A stretch of 64,000 bases of DNA from positions 1 through 64,000 of IMG/VR virus record IMGVR_UViG_3300014838_000020. One strand, given 5' to 3'. The position numbers and the translations under genes are program-made. Every line of letters begins with the position of its first letter. The first letter of the stretch is position 1. This document shows positions 8,961 through 18,525 of the stretch, one piece after another. This DNA comes from a virus. The notes under the pieces are model-generated. The model worked only from the letters and a program-made list of their open reading frames with translations, was not told the DNA's origin and ran no database searches.

Positions 8961-9602
8961 ATGACTACTACCAACATTCGCGTAGGTGGAGCTTATACTC
9001 GTTTAACCTGGAACCCAGGTGGGTCATCGACCTCATCAGTTAATTTGGCCTGGGTTGATGTTATTCAGGAATCAGCTCCTCAACCAGTTGCTCAGGCTCA
9101 ACCAATTCAACCAGTTGATAGCGAATACCCAATAGAAATTGCCTTCCCTGGTGCTCTAGAGGCTGGTTCACTTACAGTAACTATTCGTGAACAGTGGAAT
9201 ACTGAAGTATGGAATGCTTTTTATTCAACCTATAATGATATTCCTGCTAACTTTGCTACTAACTCAGATGGAAATAACAAAGTAATTTCTGACTTGCTAG
9301 GTGTCTTTAAAGCACAACTAGCTACTGGTAAAGTCGGTCTATCTAAGATTATTCTTGATCCTACTACTCGTGTTCCAATACGTCGCATTGATTACATTAA
9401 TCCAACAATTGTAAATGTTGCAATTGATGAGACTGTTAACATTGGAACGATGACTTTCCCTAAGTCAGTACAGTTTATGTACACACAGCGTATTGAAAAC
9501 TACGCATTCGCTCCTCCTGGTGCTCCTGCTGCATTGACTACTCTTAATGACCCAGGTTCGCTAATTCCTCCAACAGCTAACCAACCAGGTTCTGTTCTCT
9601 AA
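8961..9602 (+). CDS. Tail tube protein
   Basis: The 213-residue product of the gene directly after the sheath, the standard position for the inner tail-tube subunit that stacks in hexameric rings. It is beta-rich with one central helix (NKVISDLLGVFKAQLATG), as tube proteins are, and has an ITIREQWNTEVW-type strand and a late TFPKSVQFMYTQRI strand. The C-terminal ~30 residues are Pro/Ala-rich. Identification rests mainly on position and overall pattern. Confidence 0.78.
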   Translation: MTTTNIRVGGAYTRLTWNPGGSSTSSVNLAWVDVIQESAPQPVAQAQPIQPVDSEYPIEIAFPGALEAGSLTVTIREQWNTEVWNAFYSTYNDIPANFATNSDGNNKVISDLLGVFKAQLATGKVGLSKIILDPTTRVPIRRIDYINPTIVNVAIDETVNIGTMTFPKSVQFMYTQRIENYAFAPPGAPAALTTLNDPGSLIPPTANQPGSVL

Positions 9603-9652
9603 AGATCTATCAACCAGTTACCTACCAAAGGTACTAAAAAAGGAAATATAAA

Positions 9653-10567
9653 ATGCCATCAAGATACATTCAAGTTTCACTCCAGCCAGGAGTTGGTCAG
9701 GCCATTTTACCTGATCATCGTAAACTTCTACCCGGACAGACTCTTACTATTGACTATGATACGTTCAAAAAGATCACATTACAGGCTCGTCAAAACTTAC
9801 TATCATTCACCCCAGTCAGTGACTCTGTAACAACTGCTAGCGGATTTGTCCCTGCACAGACAGGAACTGGAGTCAACGCTCAGCTAAACATCCAGTCTGC
9901 TCTATACACTGTTAGCGCAACTCCAATTAACTACAATGCTGCAGGATTCTCAGCTCAGGGTTTCACTGATCCTCTTACTAATACTGGTGTTGGTATCAAC
10001 CAGTCTAACTTTGGTTATGCTACTAATAATGACTTCACTGGCCCTGCTGGAGAACGCTATACCTATGTCTTTAATGCTGGTGTAAATATTTCAGGTACTC
10101 AGGTACTAGTCTGGTCTGACAAGAAAAACCGATTTGTTACCAATCAGCGTCCCTCTTATCAGGTAGCCAGGGATGGTCTAGGAACTCAGTACCCCGTTAC
10201 ATTTACTGACAGTACTACTAACCCTACTACAGTTGGTACAGAACAAGGTCAGTTTGCTGGTGTTGCTTTGGTTAACATTCCTAGTGGATACTTTGGTTTT
10301 ATTCAAATTGAGGGATTCTGCCCAGCTGTTACAGTTAGTGGTGCAGTAACCAATGGTGCAACTCTAGCTGTCGGTGGTATCGGTGTAGCTGTATATCAGC
10401 CTTCTGCTCTTACTACCACTACTACCAATGGTATTGTATCTGGATCGGCTCTTTCTAACAACGTATTTGGCACGGCTCTAGTTAGTGGAACTAACTCTAC
10501 AGTTGCTGCTGATATTCGTAGTACTAAGTCTAAGCCGATTTATCAGCGTTTTCTTAACAAGAACTAA
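9653..10567 (+). CDS. Virion protein after tail tube, function unknown
   Basis: A 304-residue Gly/Thr/Asn/Ser-rich beta protein with hardly any Cys or Trp, typical of abundant virion proteins. The N-terminal ~60 residues (YIQVSLQPGVGQAILPDHRK) look like a separate small domain; later segments contain repeated short strands and a Gly-rich loop region. The AAAAAAGGAA ribosome site is strong. It could be a decoration, second tube or sheath-associated protein. It is the last gene before a strong internal promoter, so it may end one transcription unit. Confidence 0.5.
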   Translation: MPSRYIQVSLQPGVGQAILPDHRKLLPGQTLTIDYDTFKKITLQARQNLLSFTPVSDSVTTASGFVPAQTGTGVNAQLNIQSALYTVSATPINYNAAGFSAQGFTDPLTNTGVGINQSNFGYATNNDFTGPAGERYTYVFNAGVNISGTQVLVWSDKKNRFVTNQRPSYQVARDGLGTQYPVTFTDSTTNPTTVGTEQGQFAGVALVNIPSGYFGFIQIEGFCPAVTVSGAVTNGATLAVGGIGVAVYQPSALTTTTTNGIVSGSALSNNVFGTALVSGTNSTVAADIRSTKSKPIYQRFLNKN

Positions 10568-10598
10568 TTAACTTTTAATCAATTAGTCTCTAATTCAT

Positions 10599-10627
10599 TC
10601 GACAATTTAACCAATTTGTGATATAAT
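10599..10627 (+). promoter_or_regulatory. Extended -10 sigma-70-type promoter before tail-chaperone genes
   Basis: TCGACA at 10599-10604, a 17-base spacer and TATAAT at 10622-10627, with a TG one base upstream of the -10 (extended -10). The predicted start of transcription is near 10634, leaving a leader of about 30 bases that contains the AAAGGA ribosome site of the TTG-started gene at 10665. Confidence 0.7.
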
Positions 10628-10664
10628 TTTAGTATAAATATAATTATAATACAAAGGAATAACA

Positions 10665-11129
10665 TTGTCTGATCTGACTTTTGATGATAGGTGGAAGCAA
10701 GACTTTGAGGGTTTACTTTTTTTAGGTAAACTCGAAAAGGAAGTTACTTCTATACCATCACATAAATTTTTAGTTCGTACTTTAACGGTTAACGAACAAC
10801 TAGAGGTTCTTCTCATAACTCAGCCATATGCTGATGGTATTGGCTATGCCAGAGCATATAAAGCAGCCGTAGTAGCTGCTGGACTTGTTAGCATTGATGG
10901 CAAAGAATTAATCCCAACGGATAAAAAAACTGCTGTTCTGCGACAAAAATGGGACTATGTTACCAATGGATGGTATGAACCAGTAATTGATGTTCTTTAC
11001 GAAGAAATTGACCAATTACACGCTCGTATGATTGAAGTATGCCAAGAAGTTGGTGTACTCCCCAAAGATGATGAAGATTTAGCACAAATCTTCGTAGAGA
11101 ACGGTGGTAGTGAAGACCCAAAAGAATAG
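10665..11129 (+). CDS. Tail assembly chaperone, first cistron (gpG-like)
   Basis: A 154-residue mostly helical acidic protein lying between the tail tube and the tape measure, the standard place of tail assembly chaperones, which coat the tape measure while the tail grows. It begins with TTG, preceded by AAAGGA. The N-terminus (LTFDDRWKQDF) with FEGLLFLGKLEKEV and a helix-rich C-terminus fits the group, although sequence similarity in this family is weak. Four bases before its TAG stop is a canonical slippery heptamer (11117-11123), so part of the ribosomes should shift to -1 and make a fusion with the next cistron, as in lambda G/GT. Confidence 0.72.
   Translation: MSDLTFDDRWKQDFEGLLFLGKLEKEVTSIPSHKFLVRTLTVNEQLEVLLITQPYADGIGYARAYKAAVVAAGLVSIDGKELIPTDKKTAVLRQKWDYVTNGWYEPVIDVLYEEIDQLHARMIEVCQEVGVLPKDDEDLAQIFVENGGSEDPKE
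11117..11123 (+). promoter_or_regulatory. Programmed -1 ribosomal frameshift site (CCCAAAA)
   Basis: The heptamer C CCA AAA matches the X XXY YYZ slippery rule with the zero-frame codons CCA and AAA of the upstream cistron. The zero frame stops at TAG 11127-11129. The -1 frame is open across this point (no stop from 11114) and continues directly into the second cistron. The fused product would have 153 + 135 = 288 residues and cover 10665-11530. Confidence 0.85.
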
Positions 11130-11146
11130 AAGTAGACCCTTACGTT

Positions 11147-11530
11147 ATGTACCACGTTAAAGTGGCTCGTGAAAGGGGTCTACTAAATGATAAAAATGGG
11201 AACTTACTCCACGAAAGATTATTGATGCAAGAACTCTTCAATGATAAGGTAAAGGAAGCTAATTCTATTGATGAAGAATTAGAGTCACAACTCTTTCTCC
11301 ACCGTCCTGATATTTGGGAAGGTATTCAAAAAGAACGAGAAGAAGCTAATGCTATGGGTCTCGATAAAATTGTTTATCATCCTGCACCAGAAACAATGGA
11401 AGAATACCTTGAACTTGAAAAGATGTTCGATCAATTTGAAGATATCCAATTTGTTCCCGTTGATTCTGAACAACTACCAGAAGCTACATTCTTTAATGGC
11501 GTACCAATCGAAGAACTCGGTGACAATTAA
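11147..11530 (+). CDS. Tail assembly chaperone, frameshift extension (gpT-like)
   Basis: The second tail-chaperone cistron, 127 residues from its first ATG. It has no convincing ribosome site, and its frame is -1 relative to the upstream cistron and open back to 11114, so it is most probably translated only as the C-terminal part of the frameshift fusion. It is very acidic and helical, with ERGLLNDKNGNLLHERLLMQ and a late NAMGLDKIVYHPAPETMEEY. It stops two bases before the tape-measure gene. In lambda-type systems the extension binds the tail tube while the common part binds the tape measure; that role is inferred from the family. Confidence 0.7.
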   Translation: MYHVKVARERGLLNDKNGNLLHERLLMQELFNDKVKEANSIDEELESQLFLHRPDIWEGIQKEREEANAMGLDKIVYHPAPETMEEYLELEKMFDQFEDIQFVPVDSEQLPEATFFNGVPIEELGDN

Positions 11531-11532
11531 AA

Positions 11533-14133
11533 ATGACTGACAACATTACTGGTTTCGGTAGTGGTGCAGACGAGATCAGTCTTGGGTTAAACCTTAATTC
11601 TAATGTTGGTAGTGTCAAAAATGATTTTGGTGCTGTTGATCAAATATTGCAACAAATGGTCAAAGATCAAGAAACCTTTAATGGCCTTCAAAATGACTCT
11701 TTTGATAAGATAAAAGCAACTGCTCAAGAAATTAGAAATTCTGCTGAACAAGCTCAACAGTTGGTCAGTATTTTTAGAACTCTACGTGGGGAACAAGAGG
11801 GGACTGTTCAAAGTGCCAAGCAATTGGTGACAATTTATCAACAAATGAACAACGAGCTTCAGAAGGCCCAACAGAACCAAGCTAGGCTAGGAATCACCTC
11901 TCCAGGAGCCTCTGTACCGGGCTCTATACCCCCTACAGGCGGTCCTGGACCGATTCCGGGGGTACCTGCCACCCAGACTGGTTCTGGGGGTTCTGGGGGC
12001 ATTAAACCCCCTAATACAAGTGGTGGTGCTGGGTATGCTGACGAACCTGATGACTTCTTTGGCAGAGAAGAGATTAAATCAGGCGGTCGGCGTTCTTCTG
12101 GTCGTAGACCTTCTGATATAGATATAGGAGGAGCGGACCCCTCAGAATATGACGACATAGACCTGACTCCAAGTGGTGTAGTCGGTGGTGGTGGAGGAGG
12201 GATGGCACGCAGAGCAACTGCAAGTGGTGAACATTACAAGCAAATTTCTGACATGTCTTTGGCTCTGTTTCCACAGCAAGGATATTATCGAAACCTTCGT
12301 AGGGCTAGGTGGCTAACTCGTAATGAGGGCAGTACCATTAATAAATTTACTAGTTCTAAAGCTGGCCAAAGAATGGGGATGGCCCTCAATAGACTTGGTG
12401 GTGGCCAAAAGTTAAGAACTAACGAAGGCTACCAATTATTCCCATTTTCTCAAGATGAAAATGGAAACTACGTTGACGATAGTAGTAGTACAGTTTATGG
12501 TCTAAAAAATTCCGAGGGACAATTTTTATCTCAAGGTGGTCCTGGTGTGGAACGACCAAAATGGGCATGGAGCGGTGAAGGAGAAATGCCTCCAATGCCT
12601 GGTCCAGAATCAACTCCTCAACCATTTGATCCTTGGCAACGTCCAAACTTGAATTCCACTGGTGAGGGTGCAGCAAAAATTGCTGGATCGATGTATGCAG
12701 CAAGGATGATTAAAGCTAAGGGTGGAGATCTTTTTAGAGAAGGACAACTCTATACTGGTATTACTGGTGGAACTGGTATTCGTGGTGCATTGGGTTATGA
12801 CGTTGGTGCTCAGGCAACTAGTTGGTTTGGACTTAATCCCTTAGAGTCATATGGACAAGCTAAGCAGATCACCATGCAAAATCTTTCATTAGGTTATCGT
12901 GGTAATTTACTAAATCAGGCTAACTCATTTGGTAACCAGGCTCTGCAAAAGTATGGAGTAGACCCTCAAACATCTATGCAGATGTTTGGACAGATGGTTA
13001 TGCAAGCCGGTGCGTCATTAAATGAACTCAATGCATCTCTAGACACATTAGCACACACTGCGAGTACAACCGACACCAGTTTTTCACAATTACAACAAAG
13101 TGTAATACAGTACTCGCAACTTGGTGCTAGTTTTGGTTTAACTGGTGGACAGAATGCAGCATTTGCTACAGCTGCAGCCCAATATGCTGCTGGACAACCT
13201 GGTTTAGCAGCAACTGGTGCCAACCCTGCAGATATTCTAGACAGTATGATCGGTCAAGCATTAGTTGCCCAACAGATGGGAACAAGTTTTCTTGGATTAC
13301 CTGGTGCTTCTCAAAGTCAAGGAGCCATGGGTGTATTAAGCGGTGAAATAAAAGCAAATCAATCTTTAATTAGTAGAATTGGAATTACCAAAGATAATTA
13401 TCAAAATAGTCAAGTTTTGGAAAATTCATTTCAAAAGTTTAAATTATTGATGTCATCTCTGGGATTAAAGAAGCAAGCAGACATGTCGTATAGTACTTAT
13501 GTTAAATATATACACGATTTGTATGATGGTAAACAAAAACGAGAACTCAACAAAACCTTAACATCTACCTTTGCTAGTGATATAGGTCAAAAACCAGGAG
13601 AAAGTGTAAAACAAGCTATTGCTGGTGCTGTCGCTGCTACTGATTGGTTGGATATAGATGGTAAAAAACTCACAATTTCTGCAATTTCTACTGAAATGCA
13701 GAATCTTGAAACTAAGAATAAGTGGAAAAATATCGGTGTTGATGTTAACGGAAAATTCATGAGTTTAAGTGATATAGAGCAATTACCTACTGGACGCCGT
13801 GAAGCTTTAGAAGCAAGGATTGCTACAGGCGATCAACCTCTTTCTCATATAAATCAGCATGGTAAAAAAATTAAAGGTACTTACGCTAGTGGTACTCTAC
13901 TTGATCTTCAACATGAATCGGCAGAACAGTTTAATAAATTTGGTAGAACACCTAATAGGGCAGCAATGCAAAAAGCTGAGAGAGGTGCTATGCAGATTGA
14001 ACTTGGCCCGAAGGCTCAAAAACTATTTATGCTATTAGAAGACCCTAGTAATCTTAACCGGGATCTTAATAAATGGGCGAAAAAGCACGGATTATCTACC
14101 ACTGAATGGGGCAACCAGAGAACTGGTAACTAA
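11533..14133 (+). CDS. Tape measure protein
   Basis: At 866 residues this is the long protein directly after the tail chaperones, which identifies it as the tape measure that fixes tail length and occupies the tube lumen. Residues ~20-120 are Gln/Ala-rich and heptad-like (coiled coil). Residues ~120-230 are Pro/Gly-rich and disordered. The central part is Gln/Ala/Gly-rich with long helices, for example GASLNELNASLDTLAHTAST. No clear transmembrane segment or peptidoglycan-hydrolase domain was seen, unlike many tape measures; the lysin here is carried by the hub protein instead. It overlaps the next gene by one base (TAATG). Confidence 0.82.
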   Translation: MTDNITGFGSGADEISLGLNLNSNVGSVKNDFGAVDQILQQMVKDQETFNGLQNDSFDKIKATAQEIRNSAEQAQQLVSIFRTLRGEQEGTVQSAKQLVTIYQQMNNELQKAQQNQARLGITSPGASVPGSIPPTGGPGPIPGVPATQTGSGGSGGIKPPNTSGGAGYADEPDDFFGREEIKSGGRRSSGRRPSDIDIGGADPSEYDDIDLTPSGVVGGGGGGMARRATASGEHYKQISDMSLALFPQQGYYRNLRRARWLTRNEGSTINKFTSSKAGQRMGMALNRLGGGQKLRTNEGYQLFPFSQDENGNYVDDSSSTVYGLKNSEGQFLSQGGPGVERPKWAWSGEGEMPPMPGPESTPQPFDPWQRPNLNSTGEGAAKIAGSMYAARMIKAKGGDLFREGQLYTGITGGTGIRGALGYDVGAQATSWFGLNPLESYGQAKQITMQNLSLGYRGNLLNQANSFGNQALQKYGVDPQTSMQMFGQMVMQAGASLNELNASLDTLAHTASTTDTSFSQLQQSVIQYSQLGASFGLTGGQNAAFATAAAQYAAGQPGLAATGANPADILDSMIGQALVAQQMGTSFLGLPGASQSQGAMGVLSGEIKANQSLISRIGITKDNYQNSQVLENSFQKFKLLMSSLGLKKQADMSYSTYVKYIHDLYDGKQKRELNKTLTSTFASDIGQKPGESVKQAIAGAVAATDWLDIDGKKLTISAISTEMQNLETKNKWKNIGVDVNGKFMSLSDIEQLPTGRREALEARIATGDQPLSHINQHGKKIKGTYASGTLLDLQHESAEQFNKFGRTPNRAAMQKAERGAMQIELGPKAQKLFMLLEDPSNLNRDLNKWAKKHGLSTTEWGNQRTGN

Positions 14134-14816
14134 TGACTACCACTGGTTCAATCAACAAAAACTATCGGCATAAAACTGCGTATTTGGCTAATAATCAAAA
14201 AACAATACTTTTAACTTTGCCATTTTCTCCTAATTCACTTGAATGGAGTTATACCTTAAATAAAGTGAGTTATGACACTTATGGGGGTCGTGTAACCCAA
14301 CTTATCTCAGTAAAGATTGATCAAATGTCATTGCAGGCAGATGCTGGTAGTAGACAAAATCTAATGAATATATATACGATTATTAAACAATTGCAGGAAG
14401 ACCAAATTGTTAATCGACTACCTCTCGTTTTAACAGTTCCTGCTGATAGTACTGTAAAGCCAAGTACTCCTATTACTCTCTCTTTATGGTACAGTGACAT
14501 GCAAATCGGATTTGATCCAACAACTGTTACTTACCCTTATATAATAAATTTTAACGTAGCCGATGAAAGTTATCCTAATACTTCTTATAGTAGTTTGAGT
14601 AAGATTATAACTAATGCTGAAATAAAAGGTTTGTTCGCTAAGTCTCCTGGTAATAATGAAATTGACTTTGGTACTACTTCTTCTTTAACGTATGCAGGTC
14701 TACAAAATCTAACTAGTGCTCAGGCTGCTGCTAAGAAGACAGCCACCAAAGGGCTAACCTTCCCTAAAGAAGGCCAAATAATCCCCGATCTTGGTTCAGG
14801 AAGTGTGGTACAATAA
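14133..14816 (+). CDS. Tail/baseplate hub-proximal protein
   Basis: A 227-residue protein following the tape measure. The N-terminal ~150 residues form a compact beta pattern (LLTLPFSPNSLEWSYTLNK, then DTYGGRVTQLISVKIDQMSL) that resembles tail-hub adaptor proteins of LysM-associated type (T4 gp53 or phage-tail 'FxsA' analogues), but I cannot name the family. The C-terminal ~70 residues are Ala/Lys/Gly-rich and flexible. It overlaps its neighbours on both sides by one base in TAATG junctions, implying translational coupling. Confidence 0.5.
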   Translation: MTTTGSINKNYRHKTAYLANNQKTILLTLPFSPNSLEWSYTLNKVSYDTYGGRVTQLISVKIDQMSLQADAGSRQNLMNIYTIIKQLQEDQIVNRLPLVLTVPADSTVKPSTPITLSLWYSDMQIGFDPTTVTYPYIINFNVADESYPNTSYSSLSKIITNAEIKGLFAKSPGNNEIDFGTTSSLTYAGLQNLTSAQAAAKKTATKGLTFPKEGQIIPDLGSGSVVQ

Positions 14817-14980
14817 TGGCTGTTAGCCCTAATGCATCATGTCCAGTTAGTGGACCAATTTATCAAGAAGATTTAGAAATAGCTAATTTAGGGTCTTTTT
14901 CATGGTCAAATTACAATGGTATTGTACATACCTCAACTACTTTAGACATTGAAGATGCTAATGAATGGATACCAGAGTAA
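14816..14980 (+). CDS. Short protein of baseplate module (54 residues)
   Basis: A short reading frame starting in TAATG at the end of the previous gene and ending in TAATG at the start of the next, so it is coupled on both sides. The product (MAVSPNASCPVSGPIYQEDL at its start) is acidic and has no known domain. The perfect tiling between two virion genes argues strongly that it is translated. A possible small baseplate or chaperone protein. Confidence 0.7.
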   Translation: MAVSPNASCPVSGPIYQEDLEIANLGSFSWSNYNGIVHTSTTLDIEDANEWIPE

Positions 14981-15753
14981 TGGCTATCTTTAGTGGGAAT
15001 GGTGTAGGTACAGGTACTCTCAGGAGTAACCCTATCAAGGGTATTTTCAAACCTACAGCTAATGCTCATTTGGCATTAACTGATCGAAATGGTAATTCAC
15101 TGTTAGACACCGATATAGATATATTATCTTTTAGTACTGCTTCCTATACTCAGTATGACCAAGATCAGGTACAGCGTGGTTTAGCGTGGATGCCAATTCG
15201 TCGTTCAGAAATGTTCATAGATTTCAGTATTATTTGGCCATTTATGAGTAAACAACGACCAGATGCATTTGAAGAAATGCAGTCTTTTCAAAATGCTATT
15301 AGAGTGCATCAACAAGAATCTGTTCTTACTAGAGGTTCTCCTTACCCGGCAGTTCTGCATTACTACAACAATAGTAATAACCAGTCCCCAACGATTACTA
15401 ATAATCTTCCGCATCTTGGAAATAGTGCAAATTTAGTAACCGATGTAAAGAATTTAACGAATAATACAAATGCTAACCAATTGCAACCTTTGGTATATCA
15501 AGGATGGATTGATACCTCAAACAAAATATACCAGCGTTTTAAATCATATTTTGTGACATATTATCATATGAATATACTCAATAGTACAGATGATATTAGC
15601 TATGCCAGTACTCTATCTGCATTAGGTCTGGGTGCTACTGCGTCCATAACACCTCCTGCTATTAGCAGCTCATCATTTAATCCAACAGCTATTAATTCAA
15701 ACTATACAGTCGGTCCTGTAGATATTAATCAAATAACGGGAATCATTAATTAA
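14980..15753 (+). CDS. Tail/baseplate structural protein
   Basis: A 257-residue protein. I choose the ATG at 14980 (MAIFSGNG), which overlaps the stop of the small upstream gene, over an in-frame ATG at 14965 that lies inside that gene. The body is beta-rich with the feature AWMPIRRSEMFIDFSIIWPF near residues 65-84, followed by a helix and a long Asn/Thr-rich tail. I do not recognise a family. Its position between the tape-measure side and the hub suggests a baseplate or distal tail role. Confidence 0.55.
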   Translation: MAIFSGNGVGTGTLRSNPIKGIFKPTANAHLALTDRNGNSLLDTDIDILSFSTASYTQYDQDQVQRGLAWMPIRRSEMFIDFSIIWPFMSKQRPDAFEEMQSFQNAIRVHQQESVLTRGSPYPAVLHYYNNSNNQSPTITNNLPHLGNSANLVTDVKNLTNNTNANQLQPLVYQGWIDTSNKIYQRFKSYFVTYYHMNILNSTDDISYASTLSALGLGATASITPPAISSSSFNPTAINSNYTVGPVDINQITGIIN

Positions 15754-15755
15754 CC

Positions 15756-18524
15756 ATGGCTCTCGGTCAGAACGAACAGTTTTTCTATTCCCCAGACGTT
15801 AGAATATTCATTAATAGTCTAACACAGGGTGGTATTATAGAAGTAAGCGATGACTTTATGTCCCTTACTATAGAGCGTAATATCAATGCAGTTAGTACCG
15901 CTAGTATATATTTAGCTAACAATGGTTTTAAATACACTCCAGCATCAAAGAATTTTACAGCAGCTAAGGTGCAGTCACCAGTAATTAATACAATGGATGA
16001 AATAATAATTTTTCTCAAAAAAGAAAGTTATTATCAGTACTTTACTGGATTCGTGATATATGCACCAATAGTTACTTTGATCCCTGAGCCAATCGTAATT
16101 AATTGTAGTTGTACGCTATATAAAGCTCAAAATAGCTATTGGGATGCTGGGGCAATTGAGTATGAAGGTATCATTCCTGGAATTTTACAGAATGCACAAA
16201 TATTCGGTGGTAGCGTACAAAATAATGATGGTGGAGTAGCAACTGGAATAATTAATCTGCTAACGAAAGTAGCTAATTGGACTGCAAAAGATATTCATAT
16301 TGGTGGTATTCCATCCCAATGGGTTAGTTTTGCTACTGATATCTATAAGCAAACTCAGATTACATTAAAAGATGAGAATGCTACAAGTTTCAAAGATATT
16401 ATAAATTATCTAGAAGTAACCGGTGGTGTTTCTAAGTCGGTGTCCTTGGCAACTACAAAAGGTAAAACTGGTATTGGTAATGGTACCGTTGCCTCTCTTG
16501 GGGTTAAGGGTGCTCCAGAAGGTACTGCTATTTTAGGAATTACTAGCGGTGAAACTATAACTGCCACATTTGATACCATATCTGATTTGTCTAATAACTC
16601 TGGTGCTGATGATATTGTAAAAAATCCTAGTGGCATATCGTATTGGGTAGCTGCACCGTTTACTTACTGGGCTAGTAATGTTGGAGATCCAACATCTGCT
16701 AAACAATGGCTACAAGGAGCCGCAAACCCTGATATATACCCTACTGCAGCACAAATTGGTAGAATACTTCTAATAAGTAATACTGTAACCCACAAACACG
16801 TTCAAGTCCATGTTGTGTACGCAACACAACAAAAACTTCTTAATGGTGCTGACATCATTTTATCGGAAGCTGCTTTTACCTATCTAGGTGGAGATCTTTC
16901 TCCTGGTGCTCCTAAGACAATAGATAATATCTCTGTTGATGCTTGGGTAAATGCCACTGATGAAACATTAAAAGGTGGACCAGTTGTTCAAACTGTAGCA
17001 CCTACAAAGTCAGAACAACCAACACCAGATGGTACTTATCCACAGTGGGAATACAATTTACTTAATCCTACATTGATAAATAGTAGTTTATCATCATCAG
17101 CACAGTTACCATCAACTACTAGTACCAAAAAGGGTACTAAAGGACAAGAAGCAGCTGCTTGGGCTGCAACACAGATTGGTGGTACCTACGTTTGGGGTGG
17201 AGGACATGATACAACTGGTGCATCACATGGAAAACCCGGAGATACACAAGATCCAGATTATGCAACTCAACTTGGTTTCGACTGTTCTGGACTCGTAGGT
17301 TGGGCTTGGAGTAAAGCCGGTGTTGATGGACTACTTGGAGATACTGGTGAACAACTTAATTCAAATGTAGGACAGAGAATAGCAGGTTATGGTACTATTG
17401 ATCCAAGTCTTCTAGAGCCTGGTGACCTAATCTTTTATGGTGGAACTGAAGTTCTCCCAGAACATGTTGTAATGTATTACAAGGATGGTTATGTTGTCGA
17501 TGCAGAAGATAGTCAAGATGGTATAGTAAAACAACAGTTCTATAATAGTTCCCAATCATTTCCTATACAGGGAGTTAGAAGACCTTCACCCAGTAAACAA
17601 ATTGTTAATTACTCAATTAATATAGGTGGTGGAGGTACCGCTAGCACTGCAACACCAGCAGGTCTAAGTAAGGCTGGTGGCAATTTTAACTATAACACTA
17701 CTCAAGGGGTAGTTGGCTTTGATGTTAATTCAACAGTCCTAGCTGGTAGTCCACGAGCATTTGTAACTGATGTCCCAGTTCTTTCAACCATTGGTACTTT
17801 ATCTACTATGGGTTTAAGAGAATTCCAGAGTGGACCAGATGGTAGCTTTTTGGCTTGGTATCCTGATTATTTTGGACTATATGGAACTGCTCCAGTACTC
17901 AGTATTTATGATATTGAAATAATTGACTTCAGTATTTATCATGATGACACCCAGTTATATACACATATTGGTGTTAGTGGTGACCCAACTGAAGTTGGTG
18001 ATGTTTCTTTGGTTGACTGGCTGATGACTAATGGGATTATAACAATTGAGAATAATGCTGTTTTAGGATTATTATTTGGTACCGATCCTGCAACCATGCT
18101 TACCTCTATGAATAGCTTGTCATCACAAGGAATTAATATTAATACATTTGCCAAGGAATTCCTAAAGAGATATGGTATGAGACCATATGTTGATTCTGAA
18201 CCAATGATCCGTTCAGAACTGATGGAATTCATGTATGCCTTACAGGAATTCTTATACTTGTGGTCACAGCAATACGCTACCAACGTTACATTCACTTTTA
18301 TGCCTGAACTGTATCCTGGAATGATAGCTAACATCGTTGAGCATGGACTCCAAGTCTATGTCCAATCAGTAAGTCAAAGTTGCTCACGAGATGGAGGGTT
18401 TACAACTAGTGCAGTAGTAACATGTCCAACTAGAATTATTGGTAAAAAGAAAGTTAATGGAAAACTTGTAAACAATGTAGTTCCACTTGACTTTGGATAT
18501 CCTATTCAATTACAAAATGGTTAA
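15756..18524 (+). CDS. Baseplate hub protein with embedded NlpC/P60 lysin domain
   Basis: A 922-residue multidomain protein. Residues 1-140 have the layout of hub proteins of the T4 gp27 / late-control-D type (YSPDVRIFINSLTQGGIIEV, then FTGFVIYAP). Residues ~460-610 are an NlpC/P60 peptidase: YVWGGGHD, Cys510 in FDCSG, and His570 in PEHVVMYY. The C-terminal ~200 residues return to the hub-like beta fold, ending in PTRIIGKKKVNG. A tail-tip peptidase would open the peptidoglycan during DNA entry. The peptidase is thus inserted into, not appended to, the hub. It differs from the stand-alone NlpC/P60 enzyme at 1.6-2.2 kb, so the phage carries two such enzymes. Confidence 0.82.
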   Translation: MALGQNEQFFYSPDVRIFINSLTQGGIIEVSDDFMSLTIERNINAVSTASIYLANNGFKYTPASKNFTAAKVQSPVINTMDEIIIFLKKESYYQYFTGFVIYAPIVTLIPEPIVINCSCTLYKAQNSYWDAGAIEYEGIIPGILQNAQIFGGSVQNNDGGVATGIINLLTKVANWTAKDIHIGGIPSQWVSFATDIYKQTQITLKDENATSFKDIINYLEVTGGVSKSVSLATTKGKTGIGNGTVASLGVKGAPEGTAILGITSGETITATFDTISDLSNNSGADDIVKNPSGISYWVAAPFTYWASNVGDPTSAKQWLQGAANPDIYPTAAQIGRILLISNTVTHKHVQVHVVYATQQKLLNGADIILSEAAFTYLGGDLSPGAPKTIDNISVDAWVNATDETLKGGPVVQTVAPTKSEQPTPDGTYPQWEYNLLNPTLINSSLSSSAQLPSTTSTKKGTKGQEAAAWAATQIGGTYVWGGGHDTTGASHGKPGDTQDPDYATQLGFDCSGLVGWAWSKAGVDGLLGDTGEQLNSNVGQRIAGYGTIDPSLLEPGDLIFYGGTEVLPEHVVMYYKDGYVVDAEDSQDGIVKQQFYNSSQSFPIQGVRRPSPSKQIVNYSINIGGGGTASTATPAGLSKAGGNFNYNTTQGVVGFDVNSTVLAGSPRAFVTDVPVLSTIGTLSTMGLREFQSGPDGSFLAWYPDYFGLYGTAPVLSIYDIEIIDFSIYHDDTQLYTHIGVSGDPTEVGDVSLVDWLMTNGIITIENNAVLGLLFGTDPATMLTSMNSLSSQGININTFAKEFLKRYGMRPYVDSEPMIRSELMEFMYALQEFLYLWSQQYATNVTFTFMPELYPGMIANIVEHGLQVYVQSVSQSCSRDGGFTTSAVVTCPTRIIGKKKVNGKLVNNVVPLDFGYPIQLQNG

Positions 18525-18525
18525 T

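Noticed and set aside
14965-15753. Longer start (MDTRV) of the tail protein
   Set aside because: It lies inside the coupled 54-residue gene; the TAATG start at 14980 follows the pattern of neighbouring junctions.
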